Assembly (NCBI GenBank): GCA_035536235.1 | Contig: DATLOQ010000119.1 | Location: 15,710 to 79,709 of the forward strand | From: DATLNF01 sp035536235 | Lineage (GTDB): Bacteria; Actinomycetota; Actinomycetes; BP-191 | Length of the DNA: 64,000 nt | Direction of reading: 5' to 3' | In this document: piece after piece, positions 33,204 through 41,696 of the stretch | Position numbering within the stretch: the first letter of the stretch is position 1 | Layout: each line of letters begins with the position of its first letter | Position numbers and translations under genes: made by a program | Notes under the pieces: model-generated | Databases searched by the model: none | The model's input: the letters and a program-made list of their open reading frames with translations, nothing else | What the model was told of the DNA's origin: nothing

Positions 33204-34641
33204 CCACCAGCGCCGGTCCGCCGCGCTGGACGGAGACGAAGGTGCCCGGCTCGGCGCGGTCACCCGGGTTCGCCTCGGCGGACCAGACGACCAGCAGCCG
33301 GCCGGAGCGGTCCAGCGCCACCCCGTAGTTGTCCACCGCCCGGCCGCAGGTCAGCCCCCCTTGCAGCCCCGAGGTCGGGCCACTGCCGCACTGGCCCATC
33401 AGGGACTGCGCGGTGCCGCCGTACGCCGGCGCCGCTCCGACGGCCCGCCGGGTGACGACCGGCTTCGCCGACAGGGCACTGGTGACGACAGCGGCATGGA
33501 GGCGCCACAGGGGCGCCGCACCCCGGGCCGCCGTGCCGTGCAGCCAGGCGAAGGCGAGCCGGCCGGGGTCGCCCGCGATGACGTGGGGAAGGATGTTGCC
33601 CGCGTCCGCGAGCGGGGCCACCGTGACGGGCGCCGACCACCGCGTGAGGTCAGCGGGGGCATGGACGTACTTCAGCGCAGCAGTGAAGTCCGACGCGCTG
33701 CGTGACTCCGGGAAGGCGACGTAGGCGTTGCCCGCCGAGTCCAGGGTCAGGGGCGCGAACTGCATGCCCACGATCTGGCCAGTGCTCACCCGGTCCACCG
33801 CGAGCGACTGCCGCCAGGAGCCCACCGCGTTCGTCGCGGCGGTCGCCACCCACACCCGCGTCGGAGTGATGATGTTGATCTGCAGAGGGCCTGGTGCGAC
33901 GGACGCTCCGCAACCTCCGGTCGGCCCGACGGCTGCACCGCGAGTCACGAACGCGACGTAGAGCTGGCCCGTCCTCGGGTGAACGCTGAGGCTCGACGGG
34001 TAGCCGTCACCGCACTGCAGGTCGGCGAAAGCCTGCTCGCCGGGCACCGTCACCGGCACCGGCGGCCCGAAGCTCATCCCGCCGTCCGTCGAGGTCTGCA
34101 CGAAGATCCCGTGGGCGCCGAGCCCGCTTAAGAGGTTGTGCCACACCAGGTGCACTGTGGGCTTCTTGGTCATCTTGTCGACCGGGCCGACCGCGATCCA
34201 CTGGCGGTCGGTGTCAGCCAGCGTCGACAAGCCGGTCGACGGCGTCCAGCTCTCTCCGCCGTCATCGCTCCAGCTGGTGCGGAAGTTGATGCCCACCAGG
34301 TCGAGCTCGGTGGCCACCAGGCGGCCACCGGGCAGCGCCACGATGTCGACATCGATCGTCGCGGAGTCCTGGCCGGCAATCGGGCCCAGGTTGGCCCACC
34401 TGCGACCGCCGTCGCGCGAGCCGAAGACCGTGGCGTCGCCGCCGTCCGCGTTGGTGATGGCGTACGCCGTGCCGTCTGCCGCCACGGTGATGCGCGGCTC
34501 GGTGCCGCCGGCCGCGCCGTCGAGCCGAACTGTGGAGAAGCTCAGCGCGGCAGGCACACCCGGTGCGGCGAGGGTAGGCAGCACGGCTAAGGCAGCGACC
34601 ACCGGGGCGAGCGAGGCAGCGAGCCGGGTACGCCGGGTCAT
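33181..34641 (-). CDS. Secreted BNR/Asp-box repeat protein
   Basis: A 486-residue exported protein with a signal peptide (1-31) and a beta-propeller containing Asp-box-like turns (SRDGGRRWANLG, SDDGGESWTPS, STDGGMSFGPPV). Unlike the proteins at 13029 and 23716 it has no sorting tail, so it is probably released or loosely bound. Four Cys sit in two pairs (LQCGDGY with GGCGAS; GQCGSG with LTCGRA). No catalytic residues of sialidases were identified. It ends inside the bidirectional hairpin. Confidence 0.75.
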   Translation of the reverse strand: MTRRTRLAASLAPVVAALAVLPTLAAPGVPAALSFSTVRLDGAAGGTEPRITVAADGTAYAITNADGGDATVFGSRDGGRRWANLGPIAGQDSATIDVDIVALPGGRLVATELDLVGINFRTSWSDDGGESWTPSTGLSTLADTDRQWIAVGPVDKMTKKPTVHLVWHNLLSGLGAHGIFVQTSTDGGMSFGPPVPVTVPGEQAFADLQCGDGYPSSLSVHPRTGQLYVAFVTRGAAVGPTGGCGASVAPGPLQINIITPTRVWVATAATNAVGSWRQSLAVDRVSTGQIVGMQFAPLTLDSAGNAYVAFPESRSASDFTAALKYVHAPADLTRWSAPVTVAPLADAGNILPHVIAGDPGRLAFAWLHGTAARGAAPLWRLHAAVVTSALSAKPVVTRRAVGAAPAYGGTAQSLMGQCGSGPTSGLQGGLTCGRAVDNYGVALDRSGRLLVVWSAEANPGDRAEPGTFVSVQRGGPALVARPRRVP

Positions 34642-34688
34642 GAGCGGGACTTCGACGCGGCCTCGGGGATTCCTGTGGCTCGGACCGG

Positions 34689-35024
34689 CTAGATGCCCGG
34701 GTCGGCCAGGCGCAGCGAGTTGAGGCGGGTCTCGACGGCGTCGATCTGAGCCACCACGCTCGCCACGGACGCGGGTACGTCGACGTCGACCGCGTCGTAC
34801 AGGAAGAGGTTGAGCACCTCGTTGGAGCCCACCGCCATGCCCACCGAGAGGGCGTACTCCCCCAAGGCGAACTCCCAGGTGAAGATCCCACCGGTCTCGT
34901 CGTCGGCCACATGACAGTAGTAGGTCAGGAACCTGTTGCCCTGCAGCGAGTAGTGGCGGACGCCGCCGCGCCCCACCGACTGGAAGACGAAGCCGACCGA
35001 CTCGAGGTCGTCGGTGAAGGACAC
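34689..35024 (-). CDS. Small protein of unknown function
   Basis: A 111-residue acidic protein (start GTG 35024) with no recognised family. It is rich in aromatic residues in alternating beta-like segments (HYSLQGNRFLTYYCHVADDETGGIFTWEFALGEYALSVGM) and ends with a helix (VASVVAQIDAVETRLNSLRL). It has a single Cys and no signal peptide. It lies 28 bases before the end of the dehydrogenase gene on the same strand, so the two may be cotranscribed. Regular codon use for the window supports it as a real gene. Confidence 0.6.
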   Translation of the reverse strand: MSFTDDLESVGFVFQSVGRGGVRHYSLQGNRFLTYYCHVADDETGGIFTWEFALGEYALSVGMAVGSNEVLNLFLYDAVDVDVPASVASVVAQIDAVETRLNSLRLADPGI

Positions 35025-35052
35025 GCCGGTGCTCCGTCCGTGGCTCTCGGGG

Positions 35053-36078
35053 TCAGGCCGGGCCCCGTCGTCGTACCAGGGGCTCGATGTCGTTTACCAC
35101 ATCCTGCACCGGCTCGCCGTGGACCGCGCGGCGGAGGTTGGCGGTGACCTGGCTCAGGATCCGAAGTCGGCTCTGCACGGTCCCCCCGGCGATGTGCGGC
35201 GAGAGGAAGACCTTCTCGTGCGAGCGGATCGGGTCGTCGACAGCAGGCGGCTCGACGTCGTACACGTCGAGAGCCGCGGCGGCGAGGTGCCCGTCGTCGA
35301 GCAGGCGGAGCAGCGCTGCCTCGTCCACGAGGCCACCCCGGGCCGCGTTGACCAGGACGGCTCCCCGAGGGAGCAGCGCGAGGCGCTCGGCGCCGAGGAG
35401 GCCGACCGTCTCCGGGGCACGGGCGACCACCACGACGAGGACGTCACTGGACCGCACCAGGTCGTCGAGGTCACGGTAGGTCGCTCCCGCCGTCTCGCCA
35501 TCGGGGCGACGGCGCCGCGACCAGTAGCTCACCGGGCAGTCCATCGCCGCGAAGCGCTTCGCGCAGGCCAGCCCGATCGCCCCGAAGCCGATGATGCCGA
35601 CCCGCTTGCCGGCCAGGTCGACACACCCGCGCTCGACCATCTCGAGCTGGGGCCAGCCGCCGGCGCGCACCTGCCCATCAGCCCAGACCGCGCTGCGCAG
35701 CGCACCGAGCGCGCCCAGCAGGCACCACTCCGCCACGGCGACGGCGTTGGCGCCGGCGACGTTCGCCACCGGGATGCCGGCGGCGGCGCACGCCTCCAGA
35801 TCGATGTGCTCGACGCCGACCGAGCTCTGCTGGATGAAGGCGATCCGCTGACCAGCCGCTAGCACGGACGCGTCGATGCGCATCGTCCCGGTGAAGTCGC
35901 CGAGCACCAGGTCGGCATCAGCGACTGCGGCCCGTACGCCGTCGGGCGTCCGCGGCTCGGCCACGACGATCTCCACGGGCAGGTCGGGCACGAACCCGCG
36001 CACCGCCGCCTCGGGCAGCGGTGTCAGCGACGCCATCCGCCACGGTCGATCCCCCGGCCCGTACGTCGCCTCCGCCAT
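35053..36078 (-). CDS. D-2-hydroxyacid dehydrogenase
   Basis: A 341-residue NAD(P)-dependent dehydrogenase of the D-isomer-specific family. The Rossmann motif is KRVGIIGFGAIGLACAKRFAAM; the catalytic Arg lies in VLVNAARGGLVDEAAL, the Glu in LDVYDVEPP and the His in VFLSPHIAGGT. The N-terminal substrate domain includes FIQQSSVGVEHIDLEACAAAGIPVANV. Substrate (glycerate, phosphoglycerate, glyoxylate or another 2-keto acid) cannot be told. ATG 36078 fits the family start. A pair of CAATTGCCCGGT repeats lies just upstream and may be its operator. Confidence 0.85.
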   Translation of the reverse strand: MAEATYGPGDRPWRMASLTPLPEAAVRGFVPDLPVEIVVAEPRTPDGVRAAVADADLVLGDFTGTMRIDASVLAAGQRIAFIQQSSVGVEHIDLEACAAAGIPVANVAGANAVAVAEWCLLGALGALRSAVWADGQVRAGGWPQLEMVERGCVDLAGKRVGIIGFGAIGLACAKRFAAMDCPVSYWSRRRRPDGETAGATYRDLDDLVRSSDVLVVVVARAPETVGLLGAERLALLPRGAVLVNAARGGLVDEAALLRLLDDGHLAAAALDVYDVEPPAVDDPIRSHEKVFLSPHIAGGTVQSRLRILSQVTANLRRAVHGEPVQDVVNDIEPLVRRRGPA

Positions 36079-36102
36079 CCCCTGATGCTCCCACCCCCGC
36101 GA

Positions 36103-36166
36103 CAATTGCCCGGTTAACCGGCCGAGTGGACCCCCTGACAGCGCCGATCAGGTCCAATTGCCCGGT
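36103..36166. promoter_or_regulatory. Duplicated CAATTGCCCGGT element
   Basis: CAATTGCCCGGT occurs at 36103-36114 and again at 36155-36166, 52 bases apart on the same strand; 52 is near five helical turns. The first copy runs into a 12-bp palindrome CCGGTTAACCGG (36110-36121). It lies in the longest gene-free stretch (36079-36369) between the divergent dehydrogenase and LysM genes. A regulator binding cooperatively on one face of the DNA is an inference. Confidence 0.5.
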
Positions 36167-36256
36167 CAAGGTCGGCGCGGGGAAGCTGAGCAGCCGTCCA
36201 CCCGGCGAGCGGAAGCGCACCGTGAACACAGTCTCAGGGTTCACTAGAGGCTGATC

Positions 36257-36285
36257 TTGTCACTCGAGCAACACCGTTCTACCGT
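36257..36285 (+). promoter_or_regulatory. Promoter of the LysM/transglycosylase gene
   Basis: TTGTCA (36257-36262) and TACCGT (36280-36285) are 17 bases apart. The resulting leader to ATG 36370 is about 78 bases and includes a self-complementary GCCGTACGGC (36328-36340 region) that could fold. No known riboswitch could be matched to it. Confidence 0.5.
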
Positions 36286-36369
36286 GCCCGGACGCGGTTG
36301 GGGAAGGCCGCACGCCCTGCCCGCGCACGGCCCGCCGTACGGCGATCGTGCCCTGCATGTGAGGCCTTG

Positions 36370-37278
36370 ATGACCCGCTTCGCCTTCCCCACCCAGCTGC
36401 CGCGCTCCCTCGCGTTGCTCTCGGCGACGGTCGCGCTCGGCGTCGTGGCCACTGCGGCGGCACCGGGCGTCATCCGCATCCAGCGGGGGGACACGCTCTC
36501 CGCGCTCGCCCGCAAGCACGGCACCTCGGTGGCGGCCCTGCGCGAGCTGAACAAGCTCGGCGGCAACAACCTCATCATCGCGGGACGGACCCTGCGCATC
36601 GCCAGGGTGCCTGTCGTCCGCGCGACGAAGCCAGCGGCGACCCGAGCGCGCTGGGTCGAGGTCGTCCACACCGTCGTCCGCGGTGACACGCTGAGCGGCG
36701 TCGCTCAGCGCTACGGCCAGACCCCGGCCGGGATCGCGCGGCGCAACAGCCTGCCGCGAAGCAAGGTCATCCGGCTCGGCCAGCGGCTCGTGGTCGGCTC
36801 CCGCCGCGTCGCGCCGCCCGCGAGGGCCATCAACGCTCGCAAAGCGTCCGCCGTACGGCGAGGGGTGCCGCCCGCGATCCCGAGGGATCGGGTCCGCTCC
36901 CTCGTCCTCGCACAGGCGCGCAAGCACAAGGTCGACCCCCACCTTGCCCTCGCGCTGGCCTGGCAGGAATCCGGGCTGCAGCAAGACGTCGTGTCCAGTG
37001 TCGGCGCGCTCGGGGTGATGCAGGTGATGCCGACGACCGGCGAGTGGGTGAGCCGCTATTTGGCGAAGCGCCCGCTGGACCTCTACGACGTCGAGGACAA
37101 CGTCGAGGCGGGCGTCCGCTACCTCGCTCAGCTCCTGAAGGTCGCCAAGACGAAGGACCTGGCTCTCGCCGGCTACTACCAGGGGCTGCACTCGGTGGCC
37201 AAGCGCGGCATGTACGACGACACGAAGCGCTACGTCACGAACATCACCGCCATCCGGCGCCGCCTCGCCAAGAGGTAG
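36370..37278 (+). CDS. LysM-domain lytic transglycosylase
   Basis: A 302-residue exported cell-wall enzyme. After an N-terminal hydrophobic segment (about 10-33) come two LysM peptidoglycan-binding domains (IRIQRGDTLSALARKHGTSV and HTVVRGDTLSGVAQRYGQTP). The C-terminal SLT/transglycosylase domain starts near residue 180 (VDPHLALALAWQESGLQQDVVSSVGALGVMQVMPTTGEW), with the catalytic Glu in the AWQESG motif. ATG 36370 follows GAGG by five bases. It should cleave the glycan strands of peptidoglycan. The PASTA kinase begins 25 bases later, which fits a shared cell-wall theme. Confidence 0.87.
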   Translation: MTRFAFPTQLPRSLALLSATVALGVVATAAAPGVIRIQRGDTLSALARKHGTSVAALRELNKLGGNNLIIAGRTLRIARVPVVRATKPAATRARWVEVVHTVVRGDTLSGVAQRYGQTPAGIARRNSLPRSKVIRLGQRLVVGSRRVAPPARAINARKASAVRRGVPPAIPRDRVRSLVLAQARKHKVDPHLALALAWQESGLQQDVVSSVGALGVMQVMPTTGEWVSRYLAKRPLDLYDVEDNVEAGVRYLAQLLKVAKTKDLALAGYYQGLHSVAKRGMYDDTKRYVTNITAIRRRLAKR

Positions 37279-37303
37279 CGGATCCAGACGTAGACTGGCC
37301 TCC

Positions 37304-39175
37304 GTGGATACGACGACTGCTGACCCGCTCGTAGGGCAGCTGATCGACGGCCGATACCGCGTCGACGCCCGGGTGGCTCGGGGCGGGATGGCCACGGTCT
37401 ACCGGGCGTTCGACACCCGACTGGACCGCATCGTGGCCCTCAAGGTGATGCACGACTCGCTGGCGCAGGACGACGCCTTCGTCGAGCGGTTCAAGCGGGA
37501 AGCCAAGAGCGCCGCCCGACTCCAGCACCCCAATGTCGTCGCGATCTTCGACCAGGGCGAGGACGCCGGTCGGGTCTACCTCGTCATGGAGCTGGTGAGC
37601 GGCCGCACCCTGCGCTCGGTGCTGCGGGAGCAGGGGCGCCTCGACGTCGGCCAGGCGCTCGGCGTCGCGGAGGGCCTGCTCACTGCTTTGGCGGCCGCCC
37701 ACGACGCCGGCATCGTCCATCGCGACGTCAAGCCCGAGAACGTCCTCGTCACCGAGTCCGGCCAGGTCAAGGTGGCCGACTTCGGGCTGGCCCGGGCCAT
37801 CGAGTCCACCCACCACACCGTCGCGGACGGCACCCTCATCGGCACGGTGGCCTACCTCGCGCCGGAGCAGGTGCTCACCGGCGCTGCTGACGCGCGCACC
37901 GACATCTACTCGGCCGGGATCGTCCTCTACGAGATGCTGACCGGCGCTGTGCCCTTCACGGGCGACATCCCGATCAACGTCGCCTACCAGCACGTCAACG
38001 ACGACGTGCCCCCGCCCTCGGCGACCGAGCGCACCCTGCCGGCAATGATCGACGCACTCGTCGTCGACGCGACCCGCCGACCCCCCGAGCAGCGCTACCC
38101 GGACGTGCAGACGATGCTGGCCGCCGTACGGCGGGCCAACGCGATGGCGGGCGCCGACACCAGCCACTACACGTCGGTGGTCTCGCTGGCCGACGCGCCG
38201 ACGACGGTGCTGTCGCTGGGTCGCGCGCCCGCCGGGGCCCCGCCCCGCGACGCTGGCTCCCCGGCTCCGAAGGTGCGCCGGCGTCGACGTGCTCCCCTGG
38301 TGCTCGCGATCCTCGCCGGTCTCATCCTGGGCACCGCAGGCGCGGTGGGGTGGTGGTTCGGCTCCGGCCGCTACGAGGACGCGCCGACGTTCGAGCGGCT
38401 GACCCAGGAGGCCGCGCAGGCCCGGGCGGCCGAGCTCGACGTGGACATCGAGATCAAAGAGCCGTCGCCCTTCGACGAGGTGGTGCCCCGCGGCACGGTC
38501 ATCGACCAGGACCCGGAGCCGGGTGCGCGCTTCCGGCGCGGCACTGCGATCACCCTGACGATCTCGCGCGGGCCCGACCGCGTCGCGATCCCTGACGTCC
38601 GGGGCAAGACCGAAGCGCAGGCGCGCGCCCTCCTCGTCGCGCAGCGCCTCGACGTCGTTCTCGCACCGCTGGAGTTCCACCGCGAGGTCCCGGCGGGCAC
38701 CGTCATCGACCAGAACCCGGGTCCTAGGGCAATCAAGGACGTCAAGCCCAGCACTGCCGTCACCCTCATCGTGAGCAAGGGACCCGAGCCGGCCACCGTC
38801 CCGGCGGTGGAAGGCCGCACGCGCGCTGACGCGGAGAAGCTGCTGTCCGAGGCCGGTCTGGTGGCCAAGGTGGTCGAGACGTTCGACGACAAGGTCCCGG
38901 CCGGCATCGTGATCCGCCAGGACCGTGCAGGCGGCTCGACCGCCGCTCGGGGGGACACGGTGACCCTCACCGTGTCCAAGGGGCCCGAGCTGGTGACTGT
39001 GCCCGACGTCGAGGGCCGTCGGCGCGAGGAGGCGCAGACGCTGCTGCAGGCCGCGGGCTTCCGCGTGCGGTTCGTCGAGTTCCCCGGTCGGCGCGGCAAG
39101 ACCGTGATCGATCAGAACCCCGCCGGTGGCGAGCGGCGCCGGCGCGGCACCGTCGTGACCTGCTTCCTGTTCTGA
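37304..39175 (+). CDS. PASTA-domain Ser/Thr protein kinase
   Basis: A 623-residue membrane kinase of the PknB/Stk1 type. The kinase domain (about 15-280) has the ATP-site Lys47, catalytic Asp141 in HRDVKPEN, DFG at 159-161 and the activation segment ending GTVAYLAPEQ. After a linker, a transmembrane helix (about 327-350) leads to four extracellular PASTA repeats (near 355-425, 427-495, 497-560, 562-623) that in relatives bind muropeptides. GTG 37304 comes seven bases after TAGACT (37291-37296), so leaderless. Position suggests the counterpart of M. tuberculosis PknL, with PASTA repeats that PknL lacks. Confidence 0.92.
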   Translation: MDTTTADPLVGQLIDGRYRVDARVARGGMATVYRAFDTRLDRIVALKVMHDSLAQDDAFVERFKREAKSAARLQHPNVVAIFDQGEDAGRVYLVMELVSGRTLRSVLREQGRLDVGQALGVAEGLLTALAAAHDAGIVHRDVKPENVLVTESGQVKVADFGLARAIESTHHTVADGTLIGTVAYLAPEQVLTGAADARTDIYSAGIVLYEMLTGAVPFTGDIPINVAYQHVNDDVPPPSATERTLPAMIDALVVDATRRPPEQRYPDVQTMLAAVRRANAMAGADTSHYTSVVSLADAPTTVLSLGRAPAGAPPRDAGSPAPKVRRRRRAPLVLAILAGLILGTAGAVGWWFGSGRYEDAPTFERLTQEAAQARAAELDVDIEIKEPSPFDEVVPRGTVIDQDPEPGARFRRGTAITLTISRGPDRVAIPDVRGKTEAQARALLVAQRLDVVLAPLEFHREVPAGTVIDQNPGPRAIKDVKPSTAVTLIVSKGPEPATVPAVEGRTRADAEKLLSEAGLVAKVVETFDDKVPAGIVIRQDRAGGSTAARGDTVTLTVSKGPELVTVPDVEGRRREEAQTLLQAAGFRVRFVEFPGRRGKTVIDQNPAGGERRRRGTVVTCFLF

Positions 39176-39203
39176 CCAGTCGACGACTCTGCCACCCCGC
39201 CTG

Positions 39204-40079
39204 ATGGCTCCTCGCAAGACCTCGCTGATCGGCGTGCACGTCCCGGTGGCCGGCGGCCTGGCCCGCAGCGGTCTGAGCTACGCCCGCGAGGTAGGCGCCG
39301 AAGCGGTGCAGGTCTTCGTCTCCAACCCCCGGGGGTGGGCGCAGTCCGGTGGTGACGCAGCTCAGGATGCAGCGTTCGTCGCCGGCTGTCGGTCCGCCGC
39401 ACTGCCGGTCTTCGTCCACGCGCCGTACCTCGTCAACCTCGGCTCGCCGACGCCGGCCACGGTGGTGAAGTCGGTCGACGCGCTGCGGCATTCGGTCCGC
39501 CGTGGTCGCGTGCTGGGCGCCCGGGGGGTCGTGGTGCACGCCGGTTCCGAAGTTCTGGGCCACTCTTACGACGCGGCGATCCGGCAGGTCCGCGAGCACC
39601 TGCTCCCCCTGCTCGACGAGCTCGACGACGACGACCCCGATGTGCTGATCGAGATGACCGCCGGTGCCGCGGGTTCGCTCGCCGCAAGCCCGGAGCGCCT
39701 CGGCGCCTACCTCGACGCGCTGGACCGGCACCCTCGGGTCGGCGTCTGCGTCGACACCTGCCACGCCATGGCCGCGGGCCACGACCTCGCTGCGCCTGGT
39801 GGCCTCCGGCGGTTCCTCGCCGCGATACACCGGATCGTCGGCCGCGGGCGGATCCGGCTGGTGCACGCCAACGACTCCAAGGACCCGGTCGGCTCCGCCC
39901 GCGACCGCCACGAGCGGATCGGGGCGGGCTCGATCGGCAGCGAGGCGTTCCGGGAGCTCTTCGTCCACCCGGCCACGCGTGGCGTGGCGCTGGTGATGGA
40001 GACCCCGGGCAGCGTCGACGAGCACCGCACCGACGTCGATTTGCTCAAGCGGTTTCGACACGAGGCGCTCGCCCGATGA
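39204..40079 (+). CDS. nfo: Endonuclease IV (AP endonuclease)
   Basis: A 291-residue DNA repair enzyme that cuts 5' to abasic sites with three metal ions. The AP2 TIM-barrel signatures are present: LIGVHVPVAGGLARS, FVHAPYLVNLGSP, VGVCVDTCHAMAAGHDL and LVHANDSKDPVGSARDRHERIGAGSIG. ATG 39204 gives the normal start. It comes 28 bases after the kinase gene and overlaps the transporter start by four bases (ATGA). Confidence 0.92.
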   Translation: MAPRKTSLIGVHVPVAGGLARSGLSYAREVGAEAVQVFVSNPRGWAQSGGDAAQDAAFVAGCRSAALPVFVHAPYLVNLGSPTPATVVKSVDALRHSVRRGRVLGARGVVVHAGSEVLGHSYDAAIRQVREHLLPLLDELDDDDPDVLIEMTAGAAGSLAASPERLGAYLDALDRHPRVGVCVDTCHAMAAGHDLAAPGGLRRFLAAIHRIVGRGRIRLVHANDSKDPVGSARDRHERIGAGSIGSEAFRELFVHPATRGVALVMETPGSVDEHRTDVDLLKRFRHEALAR

Positions 40080-40975
40080 GCAAGGTCCAACGACGCAGCC
40101 CGTCCACCGGCGCGGTGATTGCTGCCCTTGTCGCGGTCACCGCCATCTGGGGTTCGACGTTCGTAGTCGTGAAGGACGCGATCGGGCGCATGCCGGTCAT
40201 GGACTTCCTGGCCTGGCGATTCGCGCTGGCCACCCTGGCCATGCTCATCCTTCGCCCGCGCTCACTCTCGCGGCTGTCCCCCACCGGGCGTCGGCACGGA
40301 GTGCTGCTCGGCCTGGCACTGGGCACCGGCTACATCTTCCAGACCATCGGCCTGCGTACGGCGGACGCCGCGGTGTCCGGCTTCATCACCGGGATGTTCG
40401 TGGTCTTCACGCCACTCGTCGCTGCCGTGCTGCTACGCCGCTGGCCCAGCAGGGACGCCTGGGCCGCAGTGCTGTTGGCCACCGTCGGCCTGGCGCTGCT
40501 CTCGCTCCAGGGCTTCCACATCGGCACCGGTGAGGCGTTGACCTTGATCTGCGCCGTAGCCTTCGCGCTGCACATCGTCGGGCTCGGCGAGTGGTCGTCG
40601 TCGTACGACGCCTACGCCTTGGCGGTGGTGCAGCTCGGAGTCGTCGCCATCGGCTGCGCGATCGGTGCGCTGGCGGGTGGGCTGGTGGCGCCGCCCGATG
40701 CGGAGGTCTGGGGTGCGCTCGCTCTCACCGCACTGCTCGCCACCGCAGTGGCCTTCGTCGTGCAGACCTGGGCCCAAGCGCACCTCGCCCCCACCCGGGC
40801 CGCGGTCATCATGACGATGGAGCCGGTCTTCGCCGGGGTGTTTGCCGCCGCTGCCGGCGAAGCCTTCGGCGTGCGAAAGCTGGTCGGCTCCGCGCTCATC
40901 CTGCTCGCCATGCTCGCCGTCGAGCTGGGCCCGCGCCGCGGCGCCGAAGGCGATGTCGCCCGCCTCGAGACCTGA
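40076..40975 (+). CDS. EamA/DMT-family transporter
   Basis: A 299-residue membrane protein with about ten hydrophobic helices in two EamA repeats. The first repeat starts VIAALVAVTAIWGSTFVVVKDAI with the typical WGSxF motif; the second covers about 150-285 and ends with RAAVIMTMEPVFAGVFAAAAGEAF. Drug/metabolite transporters of this family export amino acids or other small molecules; the substrate is not predictable. Translationally coupled to nfo through ATGA. Confidence 0.87.
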   Translation: MSKVQRRSPSTGAVIAALVAVTAIWGSTFVVVKDAIGRMPVMDFLAWRFALATLAMLILRPRSLSRLSPTGRRHGVLLGLALGTGYIFQTIGLRTADAAVSGFITGMFVVFTPLVAAVLLRRWPSRDAWAAVLLATVGLALLSLQGFHIGTGEALTLICAVAFALHIVGLGEWSSSYDAYALAVVQLGVVAIGCAIGALAGGLVAPPDAEVWGALALTALLATAVAFVVQTWAQAHLAPTRAAVIMTMEPVFAGVFAAAAGEAFGVRKLVGSALILLAMLAVELGPRRGAEGDVARLET

Positions 40976-41000
40976 GCGCGCTGCTACTCCAGAGCTCTGC

Positions 41001-41615
41001 CTACTCAGGGCCTTCCCCGGGAAGCTCCTGATAGGAGTAACGGTGCTCCAGCCAGGGATCGGCGACGTTGTGGTAGCCGCGCTCCTCCCAGAAGCCGCGT
41101 CGGTCGCGGGTCAGGTACTCCACGCCGCGCACCCACTTGGGCCCCTTCCAGGCGTAGAGGTGCGGCACGATCAACCGGAGCGGGTAGCCGTGCTCCACGC
41201 TGAGCGGCTCGCCGTTGCGGTGCGTCGCGAAGAGCGCCTGGGCGTCGGCGAAGTCGGCGAGCCTCATGTTGGCGCCGTACCCGTACTCCGCCCACACCAT
41301 GACGTGGGTCGCCCCCGGCGCCGGCGGCGCGAGGCGCAGCACTTCCGAGGTCGCGACCCCGGTCCAGTCGTTGTCGAGCACAGAGAACTTCGTCACGCAG
41401 TGGAAGTCGGCGTGCACATCAGTGCGGGGCAGTGCCCCGAAGTCTTCCCAGCCGAGCGACTTCTCCGCTGCCGTCGCGCCGAAGATCCTGAAGTCCCACT
41501 TCTCCGGGTCGAACTTCGGCACCGGCCCGTAGTGCAGCACCGGCCACCCGCGCGGGATGTACTGGCCCGGCGGCAACCGCGTGTCTGCCACTGATCCCCG
41601 TCGTTCCGGTGTCAT
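41001..41615 (-). CDS. Sulfite-oxidase-like molybdopterin oxidoreductase
   Basis: A 204-residue protein of the oxidoreductase-molybdopterin-binding family (YedY/sulfite oxidase fold without the dimerisation domain). The Mo-ligand Cys is in VHADFHCVTKFSVLDNDWTGV; HVMVWAEYGYGANMRL, EHGYPLRLIVPHLYAWKGPKWVRGVEYL are typical. No Tat signal is visible, so it is probably cytoplasmic, like small actinobacterial members. The start ATG 41615 shares a base with the stop of a leader ORF, because the start region is duplicated in tandem. Physiological substrate is unknown. Confidence 0.85.
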   Translation of the reverse strand: MTPERRGSVADTRLPPGQYIPRGWPVLHYGPVPKFDPEKWDFRIFGATAAEKSLGWEDFGALPRTDVHADFHCVTKFSVLDNDWTGVATSEVLRLAPPAPGATHVMVWAEYGYGANMRLADFADAQALFATHRNGEPLSVEHGYPLRLIVPHLYAWKGPKWVRGVEYLTRDRRGFWEERGYHNVADPWLEHRYSYQELPGEGPE

Positions 41616-41640
41616 CACTCGCGTCGCTCCGGTGTCATCA
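41599..41640 (-). repeat. Tandem duplication of a start region (19 bp, 18 identical)
   Basis: On the minus strand TGATGACACCGGAGCGACG (41640-41622) is repeated as TGATGACACCGGAACGACG (41617-41599), 23 bases apart. Both copies begin with an ATG in TGATG context. The downstream copy is the start of the molybdoenzyme gene; the upstream copy opens an 8-codon frame. Confidence 0.85.
41615..41638 (-). CDS. Possible 7-residue leader peptide (MTPERRE)
   Basis: The upstream copy of the duplicated start reads ATG ACA CCG GAG CGA CGC GAG TGA, encoding MTPERRE, and its stop overlaps the molybdoenzyme ATG (TGATG). The gene itself starts MTPERRG, so the leader is a copy of its own N-terminus. If translated it would feed ribosomes into the gene by termination-reinitiation. 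Expression is not shown. Confidence 0.35.
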   Translation of the reverse strand: MTPERRE

Positions 41641-41696
41641 ACCGCCTGCTCGAGTAGCCCTGCGCTCTGATCCTCGCACTAGTGGAGAATCGGCCC

